Source of the DNA: Rhodospirillales bacterium
Lineage (GTDB): Bacteria > Pseudomonadota > Alphaproteobacteria > Rhodospirillales > JAPHTL01
Assembly: GCA_026193355.1 (NCBI GenBank)
Contig: JAPHTL010000235.1
Span: forward strand, 1-6,717
Reading direction: 5' to 3'
Length of the DNA stretch: 6,717 bases
The notes under the pieces are model-generated. The model had not been told where the DNA came from, did not search any database, and worked only from the letters and a program-made list of their open reading frames with translations. Below, piece by piece: positions 1-6,387 of this stretch; the first letter of the stretch is position 1; each line of letters starts with the position of its first letter. Both the position numbers and the translations under genes were made by a program.

Positions 1-512
1 GATTCGCCCTTCGGGACCGGAACGCCAAGAACGTTCTTCATCTGGCTGGTGGCGATAAGGATGGCCGCGCCGGCTGTAAAGCCGACCACGACGGTATGCG
101 AAACAAAGTTAACGATTATGCCCAGACGCGCCAGCCCAAAGGCCAACTGATAGACGCCCGCCAGAAAGGTGATTGTCAGGGCCATTTGCACGAATTCCGG
201 CGATCCGGGATCGGCGTGACGGCTCACCGCCGAGAAGATAACGATCGAGATCGCCGTTGTCGGTCCCGAAATCAAATGCCGTGAAGAACCGAATAGCGCG
301 GCGATGATCGGCGTCACCATGGCGGTATAAAGGCCGTATTGCGGCGGCAATCCCGCGATGATGGCGAAAGCGACGCCCTGGGGCAAAACAATGACAGCGC
401 CGGTAACGCCGGCGATCAGATCGGCGCGAACCGACGCCTTGTTGACCAGGGGAAACCAGAGGAAAAAAGGGAAGATCGCTTCCTTGGAAGGGAGAAAACG
501 GCCGATCATCAT
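1..512 (-). CDS. SulP-family inorganic anion transporter, N-terminal part (3' end cut by window edge)
   Basis: This is an inner-membrane SLC26/SulP transporter, a family that carries sulfate, bicarbonate or other anions. Only the first 170 residues are present; family members usually have 500-600 or more, so most of the membrane domain and any C-terminal STAS domain lie outside the window. The translation shows the SulP signature at about residues 57-78 (PPQYGLYTAM, ending GSSRH), the preceding helix with LPQGVAFAIIAGL, the SGPTTAIS stretch at 82-89, and GFTAGAAILIATSQMKNVLG near the cut. The start is well fixed: an in-frame TAG lies three codons upstream (519-521), and two consecutive ATG codons follow at 512 and 509. 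An AGG five bases before the first ATG is a weak ribosome site. The substrate cannot be told from this part. It lies downstream of the hemerythrin-pentapeptide gene across a 284-nt gap and may have its own promoter. Confidence 0.93.
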   Translation of the reverse strand, partial: MMIGRFLPSKEAIFPFFLWFPLVNKASVRADLIAGVTGAVIVLPQGVAFAIIAGLPPQYGLYTAMVTPIIAALFGSSRHLISGPTTAISIVIFSAVSRHADPGSPEFVQMALTITFLAGVYQLAFGLARLGIIVNFVSHTVVVGFTAGAAILIATSQMKNVLGVPVPKGE

Positions 513-550
513 GCCAACCTATCGCGTACCTGCAGGACGCCCTACTCAGA

Positions 551-591
551 AAAGTCAAAACACACCCTCTTCCCGGGGCGCTTCCGGAGGG
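551..591 (-). terminator. weak terminator-like hairpin after the hemerythrin-pentapeptide gene
   Basis: Read on the minus strand, CCCT (591-588) pairs with AGGG (568-565), and inside it CCGG (587-584) pairs with CCGG (576-573) around a 7-nt loop, with a 4-nt bulge on the 3' side. Downstream is a broken T-rich run, TGTGTTTTGACTTTT (564-550). It sits about 200 nt past the stop of the 797-1960 gene and about 40 nt before the SulP start. The bulge and the interrupted T-run make it a poor intrinsic terminator. It could instead be a leader structure for SulP. Confidence 0.25.
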
Positions 592-604
592 CGACAGTCG
601 CGTC

Positions 605-631
605 AGCGCGCCAAGGGGCGCAGCTTATTTT
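605..631 (+). terminator. hairpin followed by T-rich stretch, plus-strand orientation
   Basis: AGC (605-607) plus GCGCC (608-612) pairs with GGCGC (617-621) plus GCT (623-625), with a 4-nt loop and one bulged A. On the plus strand it is followed directly by TATTTT (626-631), the layout of a Rho-independent terminator. No plus-strand gene ends here, and on the minus strand the structure is not followed by U residues. It may end an antisense transcript or be a chance GC-rich hairpin. Confidence 0.25.
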
Positions 632-743
632 GAAAGTTGCAGTGCGGCCTGGAAGCAATACATACCCTCAAAAGGGGATTCCGGGCAAATCATGCGCCGG
701 ATCGATTGCTCATGGGGTGTTTCGCCACATCGCGGTAAGTACT

Positions 744-770
744 TCTATAGCAGGTAGTTCTAATACTCAA
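744..770 (-). promoter_or_regulatory. possible promoter upstream of SulP
   Basis: On the minus strand TATAGA (749-744) is preceded directly by TGC, giving an extended -10 box. TTGAGT (770-765) lies 15 nt upstream as a short-spaced -35. It lies after the stop of the hemerythrin-pentapeptide gene and about 230 nt before the SulP start, so it would give SulP its own transcript with a long leader. The call rests on motif similarity only, and the spacing is not ideal. Confidence 0.25.
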
Positions 771-796
771 CCAAAGTCTTGAATATGGCTGGAATT

Positions 797-1960
797 TCAG
801 GATTCCGCCTTTGGCAAGAACAGGCCTGGCGGCAGTCGTGTTTCTGAATCGCCGACAACCCGGGCCATTTGATCTGCACGCACCCCTTCCGCCTTTGAAA
901 GGTCCGCCCCGCTGATGTCCGTGTCCAGAAACAGCGCGCCGGTCAAGTCGGCCCCATCGAAAACGGCGCGCTGCAGGTTGGCCCCCGCAAGATCGCACCC
1001 GCGCAAGATCGCCCCATTCATCTTCGCCAGGGTCAGATTGGCATGACGCATGCGGGCCATGCTGAAGTCACACCCCTGGGCGGAAATGCCGGAGAGAGTC
1101 GCAAGGCGAAGATCGGCATGCATCATTGTTGCGCCGTCAAGGTTGGCGTCCGACAGGTCTGAGGCCCGAGCGTCCGCATCGGTCAGGTCCCGACCGGCGA
1201 TAACACAGCCCACGATATCAAGACCGCCGAGTATCGCCTTCTTTCCCTCGGCGCGACGGCTGGAAAGCCACCTTTCATGTTCGACCAGCACGCTTTCCAG
1301 CATCTTTTGCCTGTCCGGCCTTGATGTTTTTTGCGGCTTTTCCTCAGGATCGATGAGATCGTAGTCGCGGCGGGGGGCTGGCTTCTGGCTGTCCCCGGCC
1401 ACTTCTATGGAGCCGCCATCATCGCTTTGACGACGTTCATCAGGTATCGAAGAACCCTCTGAAATTTTTGGCCTTTCCCCGGAAGGAGGCCGCTTCCTTG
1501 CTGGTTGCTGGGGGATATCCGACTTTGAATTCGGGCTTGCCCCCACCCCCCTTGACCCCGAACGGGCAAGATAGGGACGCATTTTCATATCCGCGCCCAG
1601 AACATGGCCGACCAGCCAATCCTTCAGGAACTCGCCGATATCGGGAACCATGGCGCGTTTTCGCGCGGGGTCGCCCTCTGCGACAAGACGTCCGAACAGA
1701 TGGGTCAGATGCAGCGAAAGATTCCGGTGCATGGCCACGTGGCTGTCATGCTCCGGCATTCCGATGTTGCGCTGTATTCTTTCCTCGCGCGCAAAATGTT
1801 CTTTGCTGTATCGAAAAAGTTTCTCAAGAATTCCTTCAAGACGGTCTTCCTTGCCCGCCGAAACGGCAGAAAACTCAGTGATTATCGAAAGCAGTTTTCG
1901 GTGATCCTGATCGATCGCCGGGGCCCCGACGTCCCAGTTGTCGCGCCATTTAATGGTCAT
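797..1960 (-). CDS. bacteriohemerythrin domain fused to a pentapeptide-repeat beta-helix
   Basis: A 387-residue protein with no signal peptide or membrane segment, so probably cytoplasmic. Residues 1-131 form a bacteriohemerythrin with all seven expected di-iron ligands: H20 (in IDQDHRKLL), H55 and E59 (EHFAREE), H74 and H78 (SHVAMH), H119 and D124 (GHVLGAD). This fold binds O2 reversibly and serves in O2 sensing, delivery or storage. Residues about 132-220 are a Pro/Ser/Arg/Asp-rich linker, probably disordered. A short HERWLSSRRAEGKKA segment leads into about 22 pentapeptide repeats (247-356). The tail (TRLPPGLF) resembles the end of other pentapeptide proteins. The start is fixed: an in-frame TGA immediately precedes the ATG, and GAGTGG six bases upstream can serve as the ribosome site. 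It follows the RND permease after 102 nt on the same strand and could be the last gene of that transcript. The domains are clear. The joint role is unknown; O2-responsive binding or scaffolding is an inference. Confidence 0.9.
   Translation of the reverse strand: MTIKWRDNWDVGAPAIDQDHRKLLSIITEFSAVSAGKEDRLEGILEKLFRYSKEHFAREERIQRNIGMPEHDSHVAMHRNLSLHLTHLFGRLVAEGDPARKRAMVPDIGEFLKDWLVGHVLGADMKMRPYLARSGSRGVGASPNSKSDIPQQPARKRPPSGERPKISEGSSIPDERRQSDDGGSIEVAGDSQKPAPRRDYDLIDPEEKPQKTSRPDRQKMLESVLVEHERWLSSRRAEGKKAILGGLDIVGCVIAGRDLTDADARASDLSDANLDGATMMHADLRLATLSGISAQGCDFSMARMRHANLTLAKMNGAILRGCDLAGANLQRAVFDGADLTGALFLDTDISGADLSKAEGVRADQMARVVGDSETRLPPGLFLPKAES
893..1222 (-). repeat. pentapeptide repeats (about 22 units) inside the hemerythrin fusion protein
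   Basis: Residues 247-356 divide without gaps into 22 five-residue units of the A(D/N)LxG type, for example SDLSD-ANLDG, ANLQR-AVFDG-ADLTG and TDISG-ADLSK. Twenty of the 22 central positions are I, L, M or F; the two exceptions are Ala (ADARA, ISAQG). At four units per turn this gives about 5.5 coils of the right-handed quadrilateral beta-helix known for the family. The run is uninterrupted, which argues for an intact, folded solenoid. Confidence 0.88.
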
Positions 1961-1983
1961 TCAGGGCCACTCGATACTGTTCG

Positions 1984-2044
1984 TGTTCTCTGCCCGGACA
2001 CTATCCGATGACAGCGTCGGATGGAAGTAACGTCACAGAGAACA
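1984..2044 (-). repeat. nested inverted repeat between the RND permease and hemerythrin genes
   Basis: The outer arms are a perfect 9-bp inverted repeat: TGTTCTCTG at 1984-1992 and CAGAGAACA at 2036-2044. Inside lies a second perfect 6-bp inverted repeat, ATCCGA (2003-2008) and TCGGAT (2017-2022), with an 8-nt loop. In the minus-strand mRNA this would form a two-tier stem starting 18 nt after the RND stop and ending 23 nt before the hemerythrin ATG, just upstream of its GAGTGG ribosome site. No U-run follows, so it is not a standard intrinsic terminator. It may be an mRNA-stabilising or attenuating structure, or a protein-binding dyad. Confidence 0.55.
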
Positions 2045-2062
2045 AGCATCCCGAATACGCGA

Positions 2063-5000
2063 TCACCCCTCGCGGCGGGCGCCGCCAAAGGAAAGGCAAA
2101 GAATGGGGATCAGAACCAGCGTCACCAGCATGGAAAAAGACAGGCCGGAGACAATGGTGATCGCCAGCGGCTGCAAAAGTTCCGCGCCCTCCCCAATCCC
2201 GATCGCCAAAGGCAGCAGGCCGAAAACGGTGGTCAGGGTCGTCATCAGGATCGGGCGAAGGCGAACGCGCCCGGCTTCGATAATGGCTTCCATTTTCGAC
2301 AGACCCCGATGACGCATGATCTCGAAATATTCGACAAGGACGATCGCGTTGTTCACCACGATTCCGCACAACATGATGATTCCCAGCCATACCGGCATCG
2401 AAAGGGGGATGCCGGTCATCAACAGACCGCCCGCGACACCGACGACGGTAAAGGGGATGGCCAGCAGGATGATAAGAGGATTGCGCAGGGATTCGTATTG
2501 AACGGCCATGACGACAAAAACCAGAAACACGGCCAGAACAAGGAGCACCACGTTCATCTGGCGGCCTTCCTTGAGCGTTTGCGCCGCGCCCGTGTCATAA
2601 ATGGTGTACCCGTCGGGAAGTTGCAGTTCCGACAGGTTCCGCCAGAGCGCCGCCGAAACATCGCTCAGGGCCGCGTCACCGGACAGGGTGGCGGTCACCT
2701 CGATGATGCGCCGCTGGTTGTCGCGCCGGATTTCCGCGGTCGATGAGACCAGTTCCACCGTCGCCACATCCCCCAGATAGACGGGACCGATATCACCCCC
2801 GCCCGCAGCGATCAGAACGGATTCCAGGCTTTGCACCGTATCCGCCGATTGCTGTGGCAAACGCACCCGGATTACGTAGCTGCGATCATTTTCAACAAAT
2901 TCGGTGACTTCCTCGCCTTCCAGGGCAAGGCGCGCCGCCCGCGCGACCTCGCTTACCGAAAGCCCCAGTTCGGCGATCCTGTCATGATCCACGCGAAACA
3001 CCAGTTCGTCCCGCAATTCCTCGGACGAATGGGTCGCGTTCCTTAGCGACGGCATATCCTTGATCACAGAAAGAACCTGGAATCCAATCTCCTCCATGAC
3101 GGCAAGATCGGGACCGGCAATGCGCAGGGTGATGTCGTCATCGCCTTGATTGACGCGAACGCCGCGAATGCTGCCGGTTCTCATCCGCACCTTGAAACCG
3201 GCCATGCCCAGTTTGCCGATCTCTTTCTGGATGGTCTTGACCCATTCCTCGCTGCTGATCTTCCGTTGCGCAAGGGGAACCAGTTGCACCTGGACGGTGC
3301 TCTGGTTGCTTGTCTCGCGTTGAGAGCGTCCAAAAATGCGGCCGCCAACAATGGTGAAAATCGATTCGACCTCCGGTCGTTCTGCAATCAAGGCTTCAAG
3401 CTTGGCGACATCCAGATCCATCCGGTCGACGGTAATCCCCGGGTCGGCAACGATATCCACCCGGATGCGGCCGTCATCGAGACTGGGCAGGAAAACCTGC
3501 TTGCCGGAAGTGAAGACGGGAATCGAAACGCCAAGAATGGCAAGCAGGGCCAGAACGGCTCCGGCCTTGAAGGCCCGCCGCGACAGCATGGCGGAAAGCG
3601 CCGCCACATACCATTTTTCCAGCCGTGACATGACGCCATCAATCATCCGGCGCGTCCCGCCCGTATTGCCCACAGGAACACGGCTTCCATACGCGGGCAC
3701 CACCGTCAGGGCGACAATCATTGACGCAACGATGGCTGCGCTGATGGTGAAAATCAGTTCGCGGAAAAGCAGCCCGACCAACCCGGTGACAAATAGAAAG
3801 GGCACGATGGCGGCAAGATTGGTGCTGGTTGAAGCGATAATCGCGCTGTTCACCTCGCGCGCCGCTTCCTGACCCGCGCGCAGACGGTTCTCTCCCATTC
3901 GCTGATGACGGTGAACGTTCTCCAGCATGACGATGGTGCTGTCCACGACCATCCCGACCCCGAGCGCAAGCCCGCCCAGGGTCATGATATTGAGGCTCAG
4001 TCCTCCGACCCCCATGAGGGCGAAGGTGACGAGGATTGAAAGGGGAATCGCCGTGCCAACAACCAGGGTTCGCCGAATATCGCCAAGGAAGATGAAGACG
4101 ATCAACATCGCCAGGCCCGCCCCACCAAGCGCCGCAAGCGTCGCATTTTGCAGGGCGCTGCGGACGTAGATGGACTGATCCGCCACCGGCAGGATCGACA
4201 CGTCCTTGAGCAACATGTTCCCCTTTTCCAGCCACGCCAGACGGTCCGTCACCGCATCGACCACGGAAACCGTGTTCGCCGTCGGCTGTTTCTGGATCGA
4301 AACCTTGATCCCGGGTTCGCCATCCAGGCGCACCCTGATACGTTCGTCCTGATGCCCATCAACGATGTCCGCCACATCACGCAGACGCACCGACCCGCCG
4401 CCGGGAAGCGGCAGGGGCAGAAGGCGTATTTCCTCAATGCTGGTGAACCGCCCAACGGTTCGCCCAACGTATTCCCGGTTATGGGTATCGATACGCCCTG
4501 CCGATTCTTCGATATTGCCGCGGTTTATGATCGCCACGACATCCGCAGCGCTGATCCCCAGACCGCTAAGACGGGAGGGATCGGGGCGGATCTGGATCTC
4601 CCGCAGAAGCCCCCCACCGACCTCCACCGCAGCGACGCCGGGAAGGTTGACGAACCACTTCGAGAAGACGTAATCGACCCAGTCACGCAGCTCGGCCTGA
4701 TTGCGCAGCGGCGAAGCGATGACGAACTCGACCACCGGGATCTGGGATGGATCGAACTTGTAGATCATCGGCGGATTTATCGTGTCAGGCAGAAAACGCT
4801 TGGCCCGGTCAAGTCGCGTGCTGGCGTCACGCAACGCAACGTCGATGTCCTTTCCGTACTGAAATGTAAGGTCGACGAGGGTGGACCCTTCGGTCGTCTG
4901 GGACTGAACGCCGATTGCGTCTTCGGTAATGGCGAGCTGTTCCTCCAGCTGCCGTGCGACCTTGTCCTCCATCACCTTCGCCGAAACGCCCGGATCGACG

Positions 5001-5200
5001 ATACGGACCCGCACACCGGGGTACATGATCTCGGGCAACAGGGCGACGGCAAGGGATTGATAGGCCATAACGCCGATCACCGCGATGGCCAGCGCGATCA
5101 TCGTGACGCTGATCGGATGGCGGATCGACCATGCGGCCAGACCGCCGCCTTTCAGATAGGAGGAGCCGCCCGTGGGCGTATCACTTTTATCGGGGCCCAT
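2063..5200 (-). CDS. HAE1-type RND efflux permease (inner-membrane pump subunit)
   Basis: A proton-driven RND permease that moves hydrophobic compounds through a periplasmic adaptor toward an outer-membrane channel. Its 1045 residues match the family (about 1010-1060). The layout is the standard twofold repeat: TM1 about 30-50, a large periplasmic loop (about 51-350), TM2-TM6 about 352-503, TM7 about 545-563, a second loop (about 565-880) and TM8-TM12 about 882-1036. The TM4 proton-relay motif is GMVVDSTIVMLENV with one Asp (D420) and Ser421 where AcrB has a second Asp. TM10 carries GIVVNNAIVLVEY with an Asn pair (950-951). These features fit the HAE1 side branch rather than AcrB itself or the heavy-metal (CzcA) group, which normally has acidic TM4 motifs of another form. 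An N-terminal cytoplasmic tail of about 20 residues precedes the usual WSIRHPI start of TM1. The ATG is fixed by an in-frame TAA immediately upstream. The adaptor gene ends 14 nt before it; the ribosome site is weak (GGCGTGGCG), suggesting translational coupling. The substrate is unknown. Confidence 0.96.
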   Translation of the reverse strand: MGPDKSDTPTGGSSYLKGGGLAAWSIRHPISVTMIALAIAVIGVMAYQSLAVALLPEIMYPGVRVRIVDPGVSAKVMEDKVARQLEEQLAITEDAIGVQSQTTEGSTLVDLTFQYGKDIDVALRDASTRLDRAKRFLPDTINPPMIYKFDPSQIPVVEFVIASPLRNQAELRDWVDYVFSKWFVNLPGVAAVEVGGGLLREIQIRPDPSRLSGLGISAADVVAIINRGNIEESAGRIDTHNREYVGRTVGRFTSIEEIRLLPLPLPGGGSVRLRDVADIVDGHQDERIRVRLDGEPGIKVSIQKQPTANTVSVVDAVTDRLAWLEKGNMLLKDVSILPVADQSIYVRSALQNATLAALGGAGLAMLIVFIFLGDIRRTLVVGTAIPLSILVTFALMGVGGLSLNIMTLGGLALGVGMVVDSTIVMLENVHRHQRMGENRLRAGQEAAREVNSAIIASTSTNLAAIVPFLFVTGLVGLLFRELIFTISAAIVASMIVALTVVPAYGSRVPVGNTGGTRRMIDGVMSRLEKWYVAALSAMLSRRAFKAGAVLALLAILGVSIPVFTSGKQVFLPSLDDGRIRVDIVADPGITVDRMDLDVAKLEALIAERPEVESIFTIVGGRIFGRSQRETSNQSTVQVQLVPLAQRKISSEEWVKTIQKEIGKLGMAGFKVRMRTGSIRGVRVNQGDDDITLRIAGPDLAVMEEIGFQVLSVIKDMPSLRNATHSSEELRDELVFRVDHDRIAELGLSVSEVARAARLALEGEEVTEFVENDRSYVIRVRLPQQSADTVQSLESVLIAAGGGDIGPVYLGDVATVELVSSTAEIRRDNQRRIIEVTATLSGDAALSDVSAALWRNLSELQLPDGYTIYDTGAAQTLKEGRQMNVVLLVLAVFLVFVVMAVQYESLRNPLIILLAIPFTVVGVAGGLLMTGIPLSMPVWLGIIMLCGIVVNNAIVLVEYFEIMRHRGLSKMEAIIEAGRVRLRPILMTTLTTVFGLLPLAIGIGEGAELLQPLAITIVSGLSFSMLVTLVLIPILCLSFGGARREG

Positions 5201-5214
5201 TTACGCCACGCCGA

Positions 5215-6279
5215 TCAGGAAGCAGCAGGGCGGTGATCGACCGCCTTGACTGGCTTGCCGGGCACCAGGTCGAGGAAACCGCGAATGACCAAAAGCTCAC
5301 CATCGGAAAGGCCTTCCAGCGCTTCCACCTTGTCGCCCAGACGCAACCCCGTCCGGATCCACCGTTTCTCGGCCTTGCCATCCACAACAACGTAGACATA
5401 TTCGCCCTTGTTATCGTGTCGAAGGGCCGCAAAGGGCAGAAGACGCCGCATGCTTTCCGGCGTTCCCAGGCTTACCCGGCACAACTGTCCGGCGGCTGCG
5501 CCCGGCGGAACGGGATCCAGCGCGACTTCGACAATGCCCTGCCGGGTGCGGGGGTCCACCGTCGGATGTATGCGTTCGATACGCCCGGACCACACCTGAT
5601 CGCCCAGGGCGTCGATCCGCACCCCGACACCGCCGCCCATTTTCAGATGGGGCAGCATCAGTTCGGAAACGCCGACACGGGTATAAAGGGTCTTCGGGTC
5701 GATCAGGGTCATCAGATGGGTGTGGCGCGGGGCAATGTCGCCGGGTTCGGCCTTGCGTTCGCTGATCACACCATCGAAGGGCGCAATGATTTCGGTATAG
5801 CCAAGGCGGGTGCGAATGAGGGTTTCCTCGGCTTTGGCGACCTGAAGCGTCGTTTCGGCCTCAATCCATTTTTCCTGTGTGGCGATCTTTTTCTCCCACA
5901 GATTGCGCACACGGGTGAAATTCGACTCCGCTTCCTTGCGCGCGGCGACCGCCTTGTCGAGTTCCGCCTTCAAAATCCGCCGATCCAGCGTTACAAGCGC
6001 CTGATCCTGCTTGACCTGATCGCCCTCAAACGCCCCGATCGTTTCGATCCGGCCCTCTTCCTGATTGAAAATGCGGACAACCCGCCGCGCCGTCAGGGTT
6101 CCCGTCCGGACCGTTTCGTGGCGGACCAGTTCGTCACGGACCGTCACCACTTCGACCAGATGCGCCTTGACGGCCTTCTTCCCTGCCTTGCCAGGACCTG
6201 CGGTATCCTGATCGCAGCCGGAAAGCAGAAAAAAGATCGCGCAGATCGCGCCCCAGAACCGGAAATTGAAGGACTGCAA
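5215..6279 (-). CDS. RND efflux periplasmic adaptor lipoprotein (membrane fusion protein)
   Basis: The periplasmic adaptor that joins the RND permease encoded just downstream to an outer-membrane channel. It has 354 residues. The N terminus is a lipoprotein signal with lipobox L19-S-G-C22; Asp23 after the lipidated Cys is an inner-membrane retention signal, as in AcrA. Domains in order: first lipoyl half (about 68-100, EEGRIETIGAFEGDQV), alpha-hairpin coiled coil (about 101-158), second lipoyl half (about 160-193, IIAPFDGVISERKAEPGD), beta-barrel (about 195-275, including VDPRTRQGIVEV) and membrane-proximal domain (about 280-345). The start codon is TTG: an in-frame TAA lies at 6310-6312, no ATG or GTG follows before 6279, and GGAG (6289-6286) sits six bases before the TTG. 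A start here also gives a correctly sized signal peptide. It forms an operon with the permease. A 108-nt gap separates it from the receiver-domain gene upstream. Substrate unknown. Confidence 0.95.
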   Translation of the reverse strand: MQSFNFRFWGAICAIFFLLSGCDQDTAGPGKAGKKAVKAHLVEVVTVRDELVRHETVRTGTLTARRVVRIFNQEEGRIETIGAFEGDQVKQDQALVTLDRRILKAELDKAVAARKEAESNFTRVRNLWEKKIATQEKWIEAETTLQVAKAEETLIRTRLGYTEIIAPFDGVISERKAEPGDIAPRHTHLMTLIDPKTLYTRVGVSELMLPHLKMGGGVGVRIDALGDQVWSGRIERIHPTVDPRTRQGIVEVALDPVPPGAAAGQLCRVSLGTPESMRRLLPFAALRHDNKGEYVYVVVDGKAEKRWIRTGLRLGDKVEALEGLSDGELLVIRGFLDLVPGKPVKAVDHRPAAS

Positions 6280-6317
6280 GTGGTTCTCCGCCAGAACGCG
6301 CGCATGAAGTTACGCAA

Positions 6318-6347
6318 CAGTGAATTCGAATGCGGAAAATATCACTG
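6318..6347. promoter_or_regulatory. possible operator dyad upstream of the efflux operon
   Basis: CAGTGA (6318-6323) and TCACTG (6342-6347) form a perfect 6-bp inverted repeat spanning 30 bp, and an 8-bp palindrome ATTCGAAT (6324-6331) lies between the arms. The dyad is 38 nt upstream of the adaptor TTG start, in the only gap where a promoter for the pump operon could lie. Pump operons are often controlled by TetR- or MarR-type repressors binding such dyads. The arms are short enough to occur by chance, and no convincing -35/-10 pair was found beside it. Confidence 0.25.
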
Positions 6348-6387
6348 AACCGCGCCGCTAGCCAGAGGCAGGATACCCATCAGCGCC

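Noticed and set aside
591..601. Palindrome GCGAC-A-GTCGC
   Set aside because: Five-base GC-rich arms with a one-base centre are expected by chance in this base composition. It cannot form a hairpin and has no promoter beside it.
339..782. 147-residue plus-strand open frame spanning the SulP start and the 284-nt gap
   Set aside because: Two thirds of it is outside any conserved sequence and the rest is antisense to SulP. No ribosome site or family similarity was seen.
690..998. 102-residue minus-strand open frame
   Set aside because: It overlaps the pentapeptide-repeat coding region in another frame and has an Arg/Gly-rich composition typical of frame shadows.
1979..1988. GTTC-GT-GTTC direct repeat resembling the alphaproteobacterial LexA box
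   Set aside because: The known box is GTTC-N7-GTTC. Here the spacing is two bases, so it does not match; the second GTTC is part of the inverted-repeat arm.
2021..2746. 241-residue plus-strand open frame
   Set aside because: It overlaps the 3' end of the RND permease antisense. The composition is highly polar and repetitive (Gln, Asp, His, Arg), with no domain and no reason to prefer it over the permease.
5131..6348. 405-residue open frame on the plus strand opposite the adaptor gene (and a 362-residue one at 4148-5236 opposite the permease)
   Set aside because: Both lie fully antisense to genes with clear protein families. Their translations are rich in Arg, His, Gln and Asp with no recognisable domain. 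They are expected shadows of GC-biased third codon positions.
6361..6387. Possible terminator after the receiver-domain gene
   Set aside because: Only very small stems (such as GCC-TCT-GGC) can be drawn and no T-run follows, so no terminator is called.
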